A stretch of 64,000 nucleotides of DNA from Acidobacteriaceae bacterium. GTDB taxonomy: Bacteria; Acidobacteriota; Terriglobia; Terriglobales; Acidobacteriaceae. Within the stretch, counting starts at the first letter, position 1. The number at the start of each line of letters is the position of its first letter. The translations under genes were made by a program, and so were the position numbers. The notes under the pieces were generated by a model. It was not told the origin of the DNA. It did no database searches and was given only the letters and a program-made list of their open reading frames with translations. The stretch spans positions 186,001 to 250,000 of the forward strand of contig JAOAPC010000024.1 of the NCBI GenBank assembly GCA_025462735.1, in the 5' to 3' direction. Shown here piece by piece: positions 8,569-17,733 of this stretch.

Positions 8569-9516
8569 TCACTTCACCCTCACCGTTCCACTGTACACAA
8601 TTCGCAAGCCATCATCCGTACCGACCTGCAGAAAGCCGCGCGGGTCAAGGCCTTCGGTGGTTCCCTCGAATCCCCCATTTTCTTCGACTCGCACTGTCTT
8701 GCCTCGCAGCATGGAGGATTGCTCTTCAAATCTGCGCAAAATATCCTCGTGAGCTTCGGTCTTCGCCAATAAGCTCTGGTATTCGCGGTCGAGCGATTTT
8801 AACAAAGCGGCGCACAGGTTAACTTTAGACCATTGCGTTCGCGTCTCCATAGACAATGATGTTGCAGTTTGCTGAAGCTCATCCGGAAACTGATTATGGT
8901 TCACATTGATGCCGATTCCCACCACGATGTGCCGGACGCGGGTCGCTTCCGCATTCATCTCAGTCAGAATTCCGCAGAATTTCTTGCCCTCAATTAAAAG
9001 ATCATTCGGCCACTTCAGGTCAGGCAACACCCGCGAATCGATCTCCTGCACTGCCGATCGCACCGCGAGTCCCGCCGCCAGTGATAGCACTAGAACGTCC
9101 GACGGAGGCAACGCAGGACGCAAAATTACCGAGCAATAAATCCCGGCAGATTGGGCCGAGTGCCACTGGTGGTTGCCACGTCCCCGGCCAGCAGTTTGCT
9201 GCTCGGCAAGAAAGACGCTGCCTTCTGGAGCGCCTGTGGTGGCGGCTTCCATGGCGAGGGTGTTGGTTGAACCGGCACGATAATAATGGTGAATATGTTC
9301 GTCGAAAATAGTTCCGCGCACGAGCGGTTGCAACATCTCCGGCAGAAGCAGGTCGGGAACGGCAGTCAGTTGATACCCACTAGAGGGATGGCCGGCGATT
9401 TCGACACCGAACGTCCGCAACTGCTGCACCAGTCGCCACACTTCAGAACGAGTTGTTCCGATTTCCTGCGCCAGCTTGGTTCCGCTGACCACCGTCGTCG
9501 AATAGTTCATCAGCAC
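8569..9516 (-). CDS. birA: Bifunctional biotin operon repressor / biotin-[acetyl-CoA-carboxylase] ligase
   Basis: About 315 residues. The N-terminal 50 residues form a winged-helix domain (SGTKLAQEIGTTRSEVWRLVQQLR, then SGYQL), so this is the repressor-type BirA. The ligase domain follows, with the biotinoyl-AMP loop GRGRGNHQW, then DLKWPNDLLIEGKKFCGILTE and VGIGINVNHN. A C-terminal SH3-like domain ends with DDGLRIVYSGTV. The start is uncertain: GTG 9516 begins inside the first helix of the winged helix. The frame stays open upstream to 9667 and reads plausibly (RLGRIIRVLMNYS) but has no ATG, GTG or TTG there, so a rare start codon or a trimmed domain is possible. It follows nadC by 150 nt. 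Confidence 0.93.
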   Translation of the reverse strand: MLMNYSTTVVSGTKLAQEIGTTRSEVWRLVQQLRTFGVEIAGHPSSGYQLTAVPDLLLPEMLQPLVRGTIFDEHIHHYYRAGSTNTLAMEAATTGAPEGSVFLAEQQTAGRGRGNHQWHSAQSAGIYCSVILRPALPPSDVLVLSLAAGLAVRSAVQEIDSRVLPDLKWPNDLLIEGKKFCGILTEMNAEATRVRHIVVGIGINVNHNQFPDELQQTATSLSMETRTQWSKVNLCAALLKSLDREYQSLLAKTEAHEDILRRFEEQSSMLRGKTVRVEENGGFEGTTEGLDPRGFLQVGTDDGLRIVYSGTVRVK

Positions 9517-9666
9517 GCGGATGATTCGTCCCAGACGAACGTCGGTCTGATGTTCCGTATCGTGCAGCGCGGAAGTTTTCGTCGCCCGCGAGTTCCGGAT
9601 TGAGGCTGCTTTGGTGATGCTGGAATTATGCGGGACAGAAGCTGTGACGGCAAATCTGTCCGCGGA

Positions 9667-10545
9667 CTAAGCAGAAACCATCCGTAGGCTCATATCCACC
9701 GCAGGAGCTGAGTGCGTCAGCGCGCCCACAGATATAAAGTTCACTCCAGTTTCGGCATACGCGCGAACATTTTCCAAATTGATCCCACCTGAACTCTCAA
9801 GTGGAATGCGGCGCTCCGATTTCGAACAGCGCTCCACGGCCGCGCGAGTTTCCGCCACCGGCATATTGTCGAGCAGGATGGCCTCCGCCCCGTACGTCAA
9901 CGCCTCTTCCAATTCAGCGAGATTGCGCACCTCGACTTCAATGATCTGCGTGCCGCGGCGGTTTCGGTGGGCGCGTTCGAGCGCGGTCTTGATTCCGCCT
10001 GCCAGCGCAATGTGGTTGTTCTTGATCAATACGCCGTCGGACAAATCCAGTCGATGGTTCTGGCCTCCGCCGCAACGCACCGCGTATTTGTCCAGAGGTC
10101 GCAGGCCGGGCGCGGTCTTTCGCGTATCAAGAATCTTCGCCTTGGTTCCGGTTACCTCGTCAACGAATTTTCGAGTGAGCGTGGCGATTCCGCTGAGGCG
10201 TTGCAGCAGATTCAGGATCACTCTCTCGCAGGAGAGAAGCACGCGAGCGTTGTGGCGAATGACCGCGACAGTCTGTCCTTTGCGCAAACGCACGCCATCG
10301 AAAATTTCCGGATGGCTCGTAACCTCGCAGTGCGAAACGACTGCGCCATCGAGAATGGCGTAAACATCGAGGATCCGCGCCACCGCGCCCAGTCCCGAAA
10401 GGATGCAATCCTGTTTAGCCAAGATCGTTCCTGCGGCGCGCTGGTTGGGATCGATGCAGGCGTAGCTGGTGGCATCGCGGGTAGCCCGGTCTTCGAGCAA
10501 CGCGTTTTCAAGGATCGCGGTAATGCGCCGGCTATTGAAGTCCAT
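9667..10545 (-). CDS. nadC: Nicotinate-nucleotide pyrophosphorylase (carboxylating)
   Basis: A 292-residue quinolinate phosphoribosyltransferase, which converts quinolinate and PRPP to nicotinate mononucleotide in de novo NAD synthesis. The evidence is LLNLLQRLSGIATLTRKFVD, the strongly conserved DTRKTAPGLRPLDKYAVRCGGGQNHRLDLSDGVLIK region (split here at residues 141-175), IEVEVRNLAELEEAL, and the C-terminal barrel motif LESSGGINLENVRAYAETGVNFISVGALTHS. Length is normal. ATG 10545 fits. nadA and nadB are not in the window. birA and coaX follow on the same strand, making a cofactor-related run. Confidence 0.96.
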   Translation of the reverse strand: MDFNSRRITAILENALLEDRATRDATSYACIDPNQRAAGTILAKQDCILSGLGAVARILDVYAILDGAVVSHCEVTSHPEIFDGVRLRKGQTVAVIRHNARVLLSCERVILNLLQRLSGIATLTRKFVDEVTGTKAKILDTRKTAPGLRPLDKYAVRCGGGQNHRLDLSDGVLIKNNHIALAGGIKTALERAHRNRRGTQIIEVEVRNLAELEEALTYGAEAILLDNMPVAETRAAVERCSKSERRIPLESSGGINLENVRAYAETGVNFISVGALTHSAPAVDMSLRMVSA

Positions 10546-10566
10546 AGTTGTGTGTGAGGCTGTTTG

Positions 10567-10594
10567 GGTGTGGGGCGGGCGCCCTCGCCCGCCA
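10567..10594. repeat. 28-bp GC-rich palindromic element, copy 1 (intergenic)
   Basis: Between valS and nadC. The core is a hairpin with 8-bp arms GGCGGGCG (10574-10581) and CGCCCGCC (10586-10593) around loop CCCT, preceded by GGTGTG. The whole 28-bp unit is identical to 27437-27464, which lies inside the purL coding sequence. Confidence 0.9.
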
Positions 10595-10616
10595 TCCTAA
10601 TAATGACTCCGCCACC

Positions 10617-13505
10617 CTAACCGCAGCCCAACTCGTGTAGCTTACTCCGAGTCTTCTGATGCATGACCGCGAGCTCCTGCTGCTGTTTTCGCAGGTTCTC
10701 CACAACTTGAGGAGGAGCCTTCGCCAGGAATTGCTCATTACCTAATTGGCGTTGTCCAGTGGTGATCCCCTTCTCGATCTTTTCCATTTCTTTCTTCAGC
10801 CGCTCACACTCGGCGGCAACATCGATCTTTTTTTCATAAATCAAACGGACGTCAAACCGGGCAGTGTGCCGCGCACCAGAAAGTTTGGCCATGGACTGTT
10901 CAACGAAACGTGCTTCCTCAACATTGGCGAGGCGTTCCAACGCGCTGGCATTTCTCTGAATTAGACTGCGGACAGCCGGCTCTTCCGCAAAAATCTCGAC
11001 AGGTACGCGCTGTTTCATCTCAACTTTAAGCTCGGCGCGCAAATTCCGCACACTTGCGATCAAGTCTTGCAGAATCGCCATCTCGGTTTCTGCTTTCGGA
11101 TCGATCTGCGATTCATCGGCCTGCGGATAGGCGGCCAACGCAAGCGATTTCAGCGGCGGATTACCGTCGTAAATAGCATGCCAAATTTCTTCGGTCATAA
11201 ACGGCATCACCGGATGCAGGAGGCGCAAAGATGCTTCGAACAATGCGACCAGGTTCCCGCACGTCGCGCGCGCAGTTTCTGACTCTGGCAAGAGGCGGGG
11301 CTTGATTAATTCAAGATACCAGTCGCAGAACTCACCCCAGAAAAAGTCGTAAATGGCATTTGCGGCTTCATCGAACCGATAAGCCCTGAGTGAATCGTTC
11401 ACGTTTTTCGTAACGCTGTTGAAACGCGAAAGGATCCAGCGGTCTTCGAGAGTTGTGGCCTGAAATCCAGAAATACCGGGCGTTCCGTGGGAGGCTTCGC
11501 GGGCGAGGGCATCCGCGCCACACATGCCCAAGCGGTCCACATTCATGAACATGAACCGCGCGGCATTCCAGATTTTGTTCGCGAATGCGCGATATCCTTC
11601 AGTCCGGCTCTCGTTGAAAGCGATATCTGTTCCCGGTGAAGACATCGCCGCCAGGGTGAAGCGCGTCGCATCGGTCCCGTACTTCTCAATTACCTGAATG
11701 GGATCGAGGACGTTGCCCTTGGTCTTCGACATCTTCTGGCGCTCGGCGTCGCGGACGAGGGCGTGGATGTAGACTTCGCGGAAGGGAACGCTGCTGCGAA
11801 GCTCGTCGTCTGTCAGTGCTGTTGATGTCCGCATAGGCCCGGCGGGCGAGCGTTGTTCGCCGAGGCTTGCTGCGCTAGCTGCGGCCGGGCGGGTCGGGGC
11901 ACCCGCCCCTACGTGTGCACTATTAGAGCGACGGGCGTCGCGCTCGTCCGCCCCAGGCTTCTCTGGCGGCGCCATGAACCAGCATCCCAGCATGATCATG
12001 CGCGCGACCCAGAAAAACAATATGTCGAAACCTGTGATCAGCAGCGAAGTCGGATAGAACACTTCGAGATCGCGTGTCGCATCCGGCCATCCCAGTGATG
12101 TAAACGGCAGCAAGCCGGAAGAAAACCAAGTGTCCAGAACATCCGGATCTTGCGTCAGTGCCGAGCCGCCGCACTTCGGACATTGTGTCCGCGCCTCGCG
12201 CGCGACGATGATTTCGCCACACTCGCAATGCCATGCTGGAATCCTGTGGCCCCACCATAACTGGCGCGAGATCGTCCAGTCGTGAATGTTGCGCATCCAG
12301 TTCAGATAAATCTGGCGATAGTTCGCCGGCGTAAAGCGAATGTAGTCTTTCTCGACCACTTCAATCGCTCGTTCCGCCAGCGGTTGAATTTTCACGAACC
12401 ACTGCGTCGAAAGCCTCGGCTCAACAACCGCTCCACAGCGATCGCATTTGCCGAGCGCGACCGTGTAGTCTTTTTCGCCTACAAGAAATTCCTGCGAGCG
12501 CAAGTCTTCCAACACGCGCTTCCGCGCTTCGTAGCGATCAAGGCCCGCGTACGGCCCGGCATTCTGGTTCATGCGGGCGTGCTCGTCCATGACTTCGATC
12601 TGCGGCAAGTTATGGCGCAGTCCAGCTTCAAAGTCATTCGCATCGTGCGCAGGAGTCACTTTCACCGCGCCGGTACCGAACTCTGGTTGCGCGAGTTCGT
12701 CAGTGATGATGGGAATCTCGCGGTTCATCAGCGGTAGCAGAACTTTCTTCCCGTGGAGATGTTTGTAGCGTTCGTCGCGCTCGTTTACGGCGACCGCTGT
12801 ATCCCCGAGCACGGTTTCAGGACGAGTTGTCGCAACTGTGATGAACTCATTGGTTCCGACCACCGGATACCGAATCTCCCATAGCTTGCCGGGAACTTCC
12901 TCGTGCTTCACTTCGAGATCGGAAATCGCAGTCACACAGCGTGGGCACCAGTTCACGATGTACTTGCCGCGATAGATCAGTCCTTGCTCATACAGGCGAA
13001 CGAACACTTCGCGCACCGCGCGCGAAAGGTTCTCGTCCATGGTGAAATACTCGCGGTCCCAATCGACCGACGCGCCCAGCCGCCGCATCTGGTCGAAAAT
13101 CGCACCGCCGTAGTGCTTCTTCCACTCCCAAACCCGCTCAATGAACTTCTCTCGCCCAAGGTCGGTGCGCTTCTTGCCTTCGCTGGCCAGTTGGCGCTCT
13201 ACCATCATTTGCGTGGCAATACCGGCGTGGTCCGTCCCAGGCAGCCACAGAGTCACGAAGCCGCGCATGCGGTGCCAGCGCACGATGATGTCCATCTGTG
13301 TCTGGTTGAGCATGTGCCCCATGTGGAGACGGCCAGTCACGTTCGGCGGCGGCAGCAGCAAGCAAAACACTGGACGCGTGTCGCCTACGGCTGGCGTGGC
13401 GACGGAAAAGAGCTTCTCCTTCACCCAAAATTCCGCCCATCGCGTCTCAATGGCCGAGGGCTCGTATGCCTTTGGCAATTCGGTTTTTGTTAGGTTCTCA
13501 GGCAT
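10617..13505 (-). CDS. valS: Valyl-tRNA synthetase with an in-frame insertion
   Basis: A 962-residue class I synthetase that charges tRNA-Val. HIGH-type motif [14 protein letters not shown], editing-domain region [17 protein letters not shown], a CxC...CxxC zinc site ([21 protein letters not shown]), and [12 protein letters not shown] are all present, and the C-terminal coiled-coil arm ([19 protein letters not shown]) is intact. Between GCWFMA and [13 protein letters not shown] (about residues 511-572), where other ValS proteins have only a few residues, there are about 60 extra, polar and Ala/Pro-rich. Their DNA (11787-11975) carries hairpins like the intergenic repeats. The frame is kept, so the enzyme is probably active. 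ATG 13505 is a good start. Confidence 0.96.
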   Translation of the reverse strand: MPENLTKTELPKAYEPSAIETRWAEFWVKEKLFSVATPAVGDTRPVFCLLLPPPNVTGRLHMGHMLNQTQMDIIVRWHRMRGFVTLWLPGTDHAGIATQMMVERQLASEGKKRTDLGREKFIERVWEWKKHYGGAIFDQMRRLGASVDWDREYFTMDENLSRAVREVFVRLYEQGLIYRGKYIVNWCPRCVTAISDLEVKHEEVPGKLWEIRYPVVGTNEFITVATTRPETVLGDTAVAVNERDERYKHLHGKKVLLPLMNREIPIITDELAQPEFGTGAVKVTPAHDANDFEAGLRHNLPQIEVMDEHARMNQNAGPYAGLDRYEARKRVLEDLRSQEFLVGEKDYTVALGKCDRCGAVVEPRLSTQWFVKIQPLAERAIEVVEKDYIRFTPANYRQIYLNWMRNIHDWTISRQLWWGHRIPAWHCECGEIIVAREARTQCPKCGGSALTQDPDVLDTWFSSGLLPFTSLGWPDATRDLEVFYPTSLLITGFDILFFWVARMIMLGCWFMAPPEKPGADERDARRSNSAHVGAGAPTRPAAASAASLGEQRSPAGPMRTSTALTDDELRSSVPFREVYIHALVRDAERQKMSKTKGNVLDPIQVIEKYGTDATRFTLAAMSSPGTDIAFNESRTEGYRAFANKIWNAARFMFMNVDRLGMCGADALAREASHGTPGISGFQATTLEDRWILSRFNSVTKNVNDSLRAYRFDEAANAIYDFFWGEFCDWYLELIKPRLLPESETARATCGNLVALFEASLRLLHPVMPFMTEEIWHAIYDGNPPLKSLALAAYPQADESQIDPKAETEMAILQDLIASVRNLRAELKVEMKQRVPVEIFAEEPAVRSLIQRNASALERLANVEEARFVEQSMAKLSGARHTARFDVRLIYEKKIDVAAECERLKKEMEKIEKGITTGQRQLGNEQFLAKAPPQVVENLRKQQQELAVMHQKTRSKLHELGCG
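11835..11960. repeat. Composite palindromic insertion inside valS
   Basis: This stretch encodes the extra segment of ValS. It contains GTCGGGGC-ACCC-GCCCCTAC (11893-11912, arms of 8 with one mismatch), a weaker hairpin around GGCGAGCGTTGTTCGCC (about 11844-11861), and GAGCGACG...CGTCGCGCTC (about 11926-11947). It looks like two or three hairpin elements inserted in succession while keeping the reading frame. Confidence 0.65.
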
Positions 13506-13612
13506 GAAAAAACATTCAGCACTCAGCCATCAGCATTCGGCAAGCCAGCGGCGCAGCTGATCGTCAGACCTGCTCCGGTTGAATGCTGAGTGCTGAATGC
13601 TGAGTGCTGCTC
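13505..13612. repeat. Inverted repeat, CAGCACTCAGCATT family, upstream of valS
   Basis: ACATTCAGCACTCAGCCATC-type sequence at about 13509-13540 faces TTGAATGCTGAGTGCTGAATG and one further unit at about 13577-13609. The arms are complementary and each is built of short tandem TGCTGA units. It lies just upstream of the valS start. Function unknown. Confidence 0.65.
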
Positions 13613-14222
13613 TGATCTTACAGTCCGAAGAAAAATGGGGTCAAACGCGACTAGGGGTATATGGGGCTGAGGGGATTTTGCTACACCCCTACCTTGGGGT
13701 TGGTTTAGGCCGGGGCTCGCATCGCTCATGCGAAGGGCGAGTCGAGCGCGAGAGAGAGCTGGCGCGCGAGCGGGGTCAATGAGTGTAATCGCCTGTTCTG
13801 AAAAGTTACCCACTCCTCAAAACGGCTCTTCATGTGAGCTGGAGTCAGAGCATCTTCTTGGATTTCAGCTTGTGGACTGCGGCTGACGCATAGTTTCGGA
13901 CTGCCCGGGTCGAAAGCTTGTCTACGCAGTCCAACTCGGGTCCCAAGGGATATTCCTCTCTCTGCATGATGTGTGAGTCATGCAGCGTGATGTTTTTACC
14001 GGTCAGCGAGAGCACCGTGTAGGAAAAAGTGAAAGATCCTAGGAGGTCGATACAACGTGCCGCCTGACACCATAGTTATATTCGCCCTATGTGTAGCTCG
14101 ACTGCATTAAAGCTTATGGGCAGGATCCTTACAAAGAGATCGCGACCAGCGGGACCTGTTTAGCGCTCCCTTTTGTTAGCCATAATCGTGATATCCTTGC
14201 GCCTACTTTCCTTTAATTTTTT
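13613..14222. other. Long spacer between valS and the spermidine-synthase-like gene
   Basis: With the repeat before it, this forms a 717-nt gap. The left part has GC-rich sequence with TGAGGGGATTTTGCTACACC (13670-13689), whose near copy is at 19984-20003. The middle holds a possible small minus-strand reading frame (13845-14015, listed separately). The right end, before 14223, is AT-rich (TTTCCTTTAATTTTTT) and is where a plus-strand promoter would be expected. No RNA gene is recognisable. Confidence 0.5.
13845..14015 (-). CDS. Possible small basic protein or gene remnant
   Basis: A short minus-strand frame in the long gap upstream of valS. From GTG 14015 it encodes 56 residues, beginning VLSLTGKNITLHDSHIM and ending AVRNYASAAVHKLKSKKML. 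The composition looks protein-like: mixed, with a basic helical end and no low complexity. The frame continues upstream through GSFTFSYT to a TAA without an ATG, so this may be the end of a decayed gene rather than a live one. No Shine-Dalgarno is evident. I do not recognise the family. Confidence 0.3.
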   Translation of the reverse strand: MLSLTGKNITLHDSHIMQREEYPLGPELDCVDKLSTRAVRNYASAAVHKLKSKKML

Positions 14223-16487
14223 ATGATTTTGCGGCTCATAGGGGCTGTGCTAGCGGTGGCGACAATCGCCGCGTATTGTTTTCTTTCAAAAAGACGCTTC
14301 CCGTCGGCGGTGCCCGCTCCGGAGTGGTCGAGCACCTCTGCCTTATTCCTGGCAAGCGCGCTGACGCTGTTTGTCGAGTTAGCGCTCATCCGGTGGGTTG
14401 CCACAGAGGTCCGAATCTTCGCCTACGCGAAGAACTTAGCGCTGTTGCTTTGCTTCCTGGGCTTTGGGTTAGGCTGTGCACTGGCACGCGAGACGCCCCG
14501 ATGGAGAGCCACCGCTGGAACCTTGCTCGGCCTGATTCTGGTCGTACGCTTTCCCTGGTTCAGCGAGCAGCTGATGGAAAACCTGTCGCGATACCTGGGC
14601 GCGGGTAAGCACTTGGACATATGGGGGAGTGGTTCACAGCAACACTGGCAGTTATTTCTGCTCGGATCCGCAGTGTCGTTGCTTCTCTTTTTTCTCCTTA
14701 CTTACATCTTCATCCCTCTAGGACAAGAAGTAAGCCGGGAGATCGAACTCAGTGAACGCCCCTTGCTCGGCTATTCATGGAACCTCGCAGGCAGCCTGGT
14801 TGGAATTCTAGCTTTCTTCGCTGTTTCCTGGATGGCTCTTCCTCCCACAGTTTGGTTCGCGATGGTGCTCGCTGGTATCGCGGTCTTACAGCCGCCTGGC
14901 AAAGAAAGGACCCTGATCGGACTGGCGATCATTCCAGCCATTTTGCTCTTGCTAAGTCCTGCTACTGTGCACCATTTCAACCTCTGGACGCCCTATCAGC
15001 AGATTGAGGTGCAGGATGAATTCTTCCCCGACGGAGAGCTGAAGAGCAGCGAAATCCGGGTAAATCACACCGGCTACCAGGCTATGGTGAACCTCTCGGA
15101 CGATTTCATCGCTCGCCATCCCGGATTGCTGCAGCAGAATCCTGAATACATCCCCTACAACCTTCCGTTTCGCTTCGTTGCTGCCAAGCCTCGAGTGTTG
15201 ATCGTGGGATCGGGAACCGGCAACGACGTGGCAGCGGCATTACGAAACGGCAGCGCTTCCATAGATGCCGTGGAAATTGATCCGGCAATTCTTAAGCTGG
15301 GAGAACGGCACCCGGAACATCCTTACAGTGATCCCCGGGTTCACGCGCATCTCACCGATGCCCGCGCGTTTATGAAACGTGCTCATGGCCCTTATGACCT
15401 GATCCTGTTCGGCCTGCTCGACTCGCATACGCAAATGTCGGACTACTCGAACATGCGGATCGACAATTTTGTGTATACGGTGGAATCGTTTCGCGAAGCC
15501 AGGAAACTGCTGGCCCCGGACGGCGTTGTGTTTGTGAAATTTCAGGTCAATCACCGCTGGTTGGGAAAGCGCCTGGCACTCATGCTGGCCAAGACCTTCG
15601 GCAGCGCTCCCACCGTTTTTTTCGCGGACTCCAGCTACGGCGTAAGTGCCAGCTGCTTCGTCGTTTCCAATTCCGGAAAAGTAGCGACCGAGCTAAAAAA
15701 TCTGCCACTGCGACAGTTCATTGAATCCAAACGTTCCGCGTTCCTTGATTCCCCGCCGGTCCCGCTGACGACGGACAATTGGCCGTATTTGTATCAGGAC
15801 CGGCATACAATTCCAGCCGTCTTTCTTGTACTCAGTGTACTTGTCATCATCGTAGCTGCCGGTTTTTATCTTCGGATTCCGAACGCGCGGAGTCGCGTGC
15901 CCTCGCTATTTTTCTTCAGCATGGGAGTCGGATTTCTCCTGCTCGAAACACAAGTCGTCAGCCGACTCGCCTTGTATTTCGGAACGACGTGGCAGGTGAA
16001 CGGCATCGTGATCGCCGCGGTTCTGGTAGCGTTGCTCACCGCGAACTACGTTACCGAGCGACTGCGAAAACCACTACCACGTTCGTGGACACTTGCTTTG
16101 CTAGTCTTGGGTATTCTCTTCGCCTATCTGTTTCCGTTCCACCGAGTACCGGGACCGGCGGCCGCAGTTGGCACGCTCGCCGCCATCGTTTTCAGCGCCC
16201 CCGTGTTCTTTGCAGGGCTGCTGTTTTCCGCCGAATTCCGTCGGACCGATTCTCCTGCCGCTGCTCTGGGCGCAAACATGCTTGGAGCCGTGGTAGGAGG
16301 CCTGCTTGAAAATGCATCGCTAGTGTTCGGCATGAACGCGTTGCTCCTGATTGCTGCTTGCTTCTACCTGCTGGCGGGAATCGGGTTGCTGCGTCGGCGA
16401 ACTGCCGCTCTTTCCAATACGAACTTGACGCTCTCAACGAAGTCCTCGGCTGCAACTAGGCTGCGAAATTCAACCTTTACGGAGTGA
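14223..16487 (+). CDS. Polytopic membrane protein with spermidine-synthase-like methyltransferase domain
   Basis: A 754-residue protein with three parts. Residues 1-250 contain about seven hydrophobic helices (for example LALLLCFLGFGLGCALA and LLLFFLLTYIFIPLG). Residues 310-500 form a Rossmann domain of the spermidine synthase superfamily: RVLIVGSGTGNDVAAAL, IDAVEIDPAILKLG, and DLILFGLLDSHTQMSDYSNMRIDNFVYTVESFREARKLL. Residues 520-730 contain further helices. Such fused proteins are common in environmental bacteria and have no proven substrate. True aminopropyltransferases have a conserved Asp motif and no membrane domains, so a polyamine role should not be assumed. ATG 14223 lacks an obvious ribosome-binding site. 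Confidence 0.82.
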   Translation: MILRLIGAVLAVATIAAYCFLSKRRFPSAVPAPEWSSTSALFLASALTLFVELALIRWVATEVRIFAYAKNLALLLCFLGFGLGCALARETPRWRATAGTLLGLILVVRFPWFSEQLMENLSRYLGAGKHLDIWGSGSQQHWQLFLLGSAVSLLLFFLLTYIFIPLGQEVSREIELSERPLLGYSWNLAGSLVGILAFFAVSWMALPPTVWFAMVLAGIAVLQPPGKERTLIGLAIIPAILLLLSPATVHHFNLWTPYQQIEVQDEFFPDGELKSSEIRVNHTGYQAMVNLSDDFIARHPGLLQQNPEYIPYNLPFRFVAAKPRVLIVGSGTGNDVAAALRNGSASIDAVEIDPAILKLGERHPEHPYSDPRVHAHLTDARAFMKRAHGPYDLILFGLLDSHTQMSDYSNMRIDNFVYTVESFREARKLLAPDGVVFVKFQVNHRWLGKRLALMLAKTFGSAPTVFFADSSYGVSASCFVVSNSGKVATELKNLPLRQFIESKRSAFLDSPPVPLTTDNWPYLYQDRHTIPAVFLVLSVLVIIVAAGFYLRIPNARSRVPSLFFFSMGVGFLLLETQVVSRLALYFGTTWQVNGIVIAAVLVALLTANYVTERLRKPLPRSWTLALLVLGILFAYLFPFHRVPGPAAAVGTLAAIVFSAPVFFAGLLFSAEFRRTDSPAAALGANMLGAVVGGLLENASLVFGMNALLLIAACFYLLAGIGLLRRRTAALSNTNLTLSTKSSAATRLRNSTFTE

Positions 16488-16668
16488 AGCGCGGCAACTC
16501 TCAGCCCGTTCGACCCAGGGCTTTCGGTTGAAAGCTTGCACGCCTCAAAGGCCGTTTATCGCCGTCAAACGACGCAGGGTGGTGAGCGCTAACGGATTTG
16601 ATATGGGCCGAGTCTCACCCCAAAGTAAGCAAATCAGAACCAACCTAAGTAGACGTGGTGCATCTTAC

Positions 16669-17061
16669 ATGGCCATGAGTCAGTTTATGAAGTACTTACT
16701 GTTTTTGTTCGTGGCGCTGGTTGTTCTCGTAGGCTGCGGCGCAGGCCACGCAAATCTAACCAGCATCACGGTTAGCCCCCAATCCGCGACTGCTACTAGC
16801 CCGCAAGGCCAAGTCGGCTACACCGCCACTGGACATTTCGCCAACGGAAAGAGTCGGAGCCTGTCGCAGGTGGACGGTCTTTCATGGAAGACCAGTACAA
16901 CCTCTGCTACTATCGGCCCTACCGGTGAGGCCACATGCTCAGCGCCTGGAACCGTCACCGTTACCGCTAGTGCTCCCCAAAACCTACAGTTCACTGTAAA
17001 CAACGGAGTGCAGAACACGTCGGTTACGGTGACCGGTACGGCCACACTAATCTGTCAGTAA
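16669..17061 (+). CDS. Ig-like (Big2-type) lipoprotein
   Basis: About 130 residues. The signal peptide MKYLLFLFVALVVLVGCG ends in a lipobox (LVGC), so the mature protein is predicted to be lipid-anchored. The rest is one bacterial Ig-like domain: LTSITVSPQSATATSPQGQV, then a WKTSTTSATIGPTGEATCSAPGTV core, typical of Big_2-type domains. Start choice is ATG 16669 or ATG 16687; longer upstream starts would put about 47 non-signal residues ahead of the signal peptide. It follows the membrane protein gene but with a 180-nt gap. Role unknown. Confidence 0.75.
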   Translation: MAMSQFMKYLLFLFVALVVLVGCGAGHANLTSITVSPQSATATSPQGQVGYTATGHFANGKSRSLSQVDGLSWKTSTTSATIGPTGEATCSAPGTVTVTASAPQNLQFTVNNGVQNTSVTVTGTATLICQ

Positions 17062-17353
17062 CGACGCCCGACGTGTAAACATTCCGACAAATACCCCCTA
17101 CGGGGGAGCGGCTTAAGGCTCCATCAGGGTCGCGTTGTCGGCGGTATAATTTTGATCGCCAAATAAATCCACCGTTTGATGGCCTGCGCCGATCGACAGT
17201 TACAAATCCAGCACACTGATTGAGCAGAACTGTCGGAGGCCTCAAAATCGTGGCCTGATCTTTGGGACGACTACTTCCGTTACTCTCGGATGTACTGAGA
17301 ATCACCGAGAATATCGATAGCCCCGCCGCATACTCGAATTGAGGAGGCTTTCG

Positions 17354-17578
17354 GTGTTACTCAGGCTTGATTATTTGTCCTGCGCGCTTACAATCGCTTC
17401 TACTATCCTCGTGGGAAGGCGCTGCTGGAAAGGATGGGTCCTGGCGGCAATCAACAGCGTACTGGTTTGTATTATCGCCTTCCGGACTGCACAATTCGGC
17501 TTCATTCCGGCTAACGTGTTTTGCATTGGCCTCTACGCTGTAAATCTTCGTTCCTGGCGCAAATCGGACGCGCATTGA
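17354..17578 (+). CDS. Small inner-membrane protein, PnuC-like in appearance
   Basis: A 74-residue protein with two to three hydrophobic segments (YLSCALTIASTILV, WVLAAINSVLVCIIAF, FIPANVFCIGLYAVNL) and basic turns. The arrangement resembles small proteins related to the PnuC nicotinamide-riboside transporter family, but it is too short for a full transporter. GTG 17354 is preferred because AGGAGG sits at 17342-17347 with 6-nt spacing. The 17062-17353 spacer before it shows no convincing gene. Confidence 0.6.
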   Translation: MLLRLDYLSCALTIASTILVGRRCWKGWVLAAINSVLVCIIAFRTAQFGFIPANVFCIGLYAVNLRSWRKSDAH

Positions 17579-17733
17579 GCGAGTATCCACGCTCGCGCCC
17601 ATCGCTAAAACGGCAGAACACTTCGGGCTGCTCTAGCGAGGGGAACTAATGTTGCGCAGGGCAGGCGACCTTATTTGCAAGAAAACACAAAGAGTAAACA
17701 ATTTACGAGGTCTCCAACTTATAAGATTTCGGT

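Noticed and set aside
8569-9667. Extending birA upstream to the nadC stop
   Set aside because: The frame is open but has no ATG, GTG or TTG, so the extension cannot be supported, though the winged helix looks slightly clipped.
13523-13813. Minus-strand frame of 96 residues upstream of valS
   Set aside because: It runs through the CAGCACTCAG inverted repeat and its translation reflects repeat units (HSAFSTQHS); it has no ribosome-binding site.
17024-17305. Minus-strand frame of 93 residues
   Set aside because: It overlaps the end of the lipoprotein gene, has mixed composition and no recognisable domain or ribosome site.
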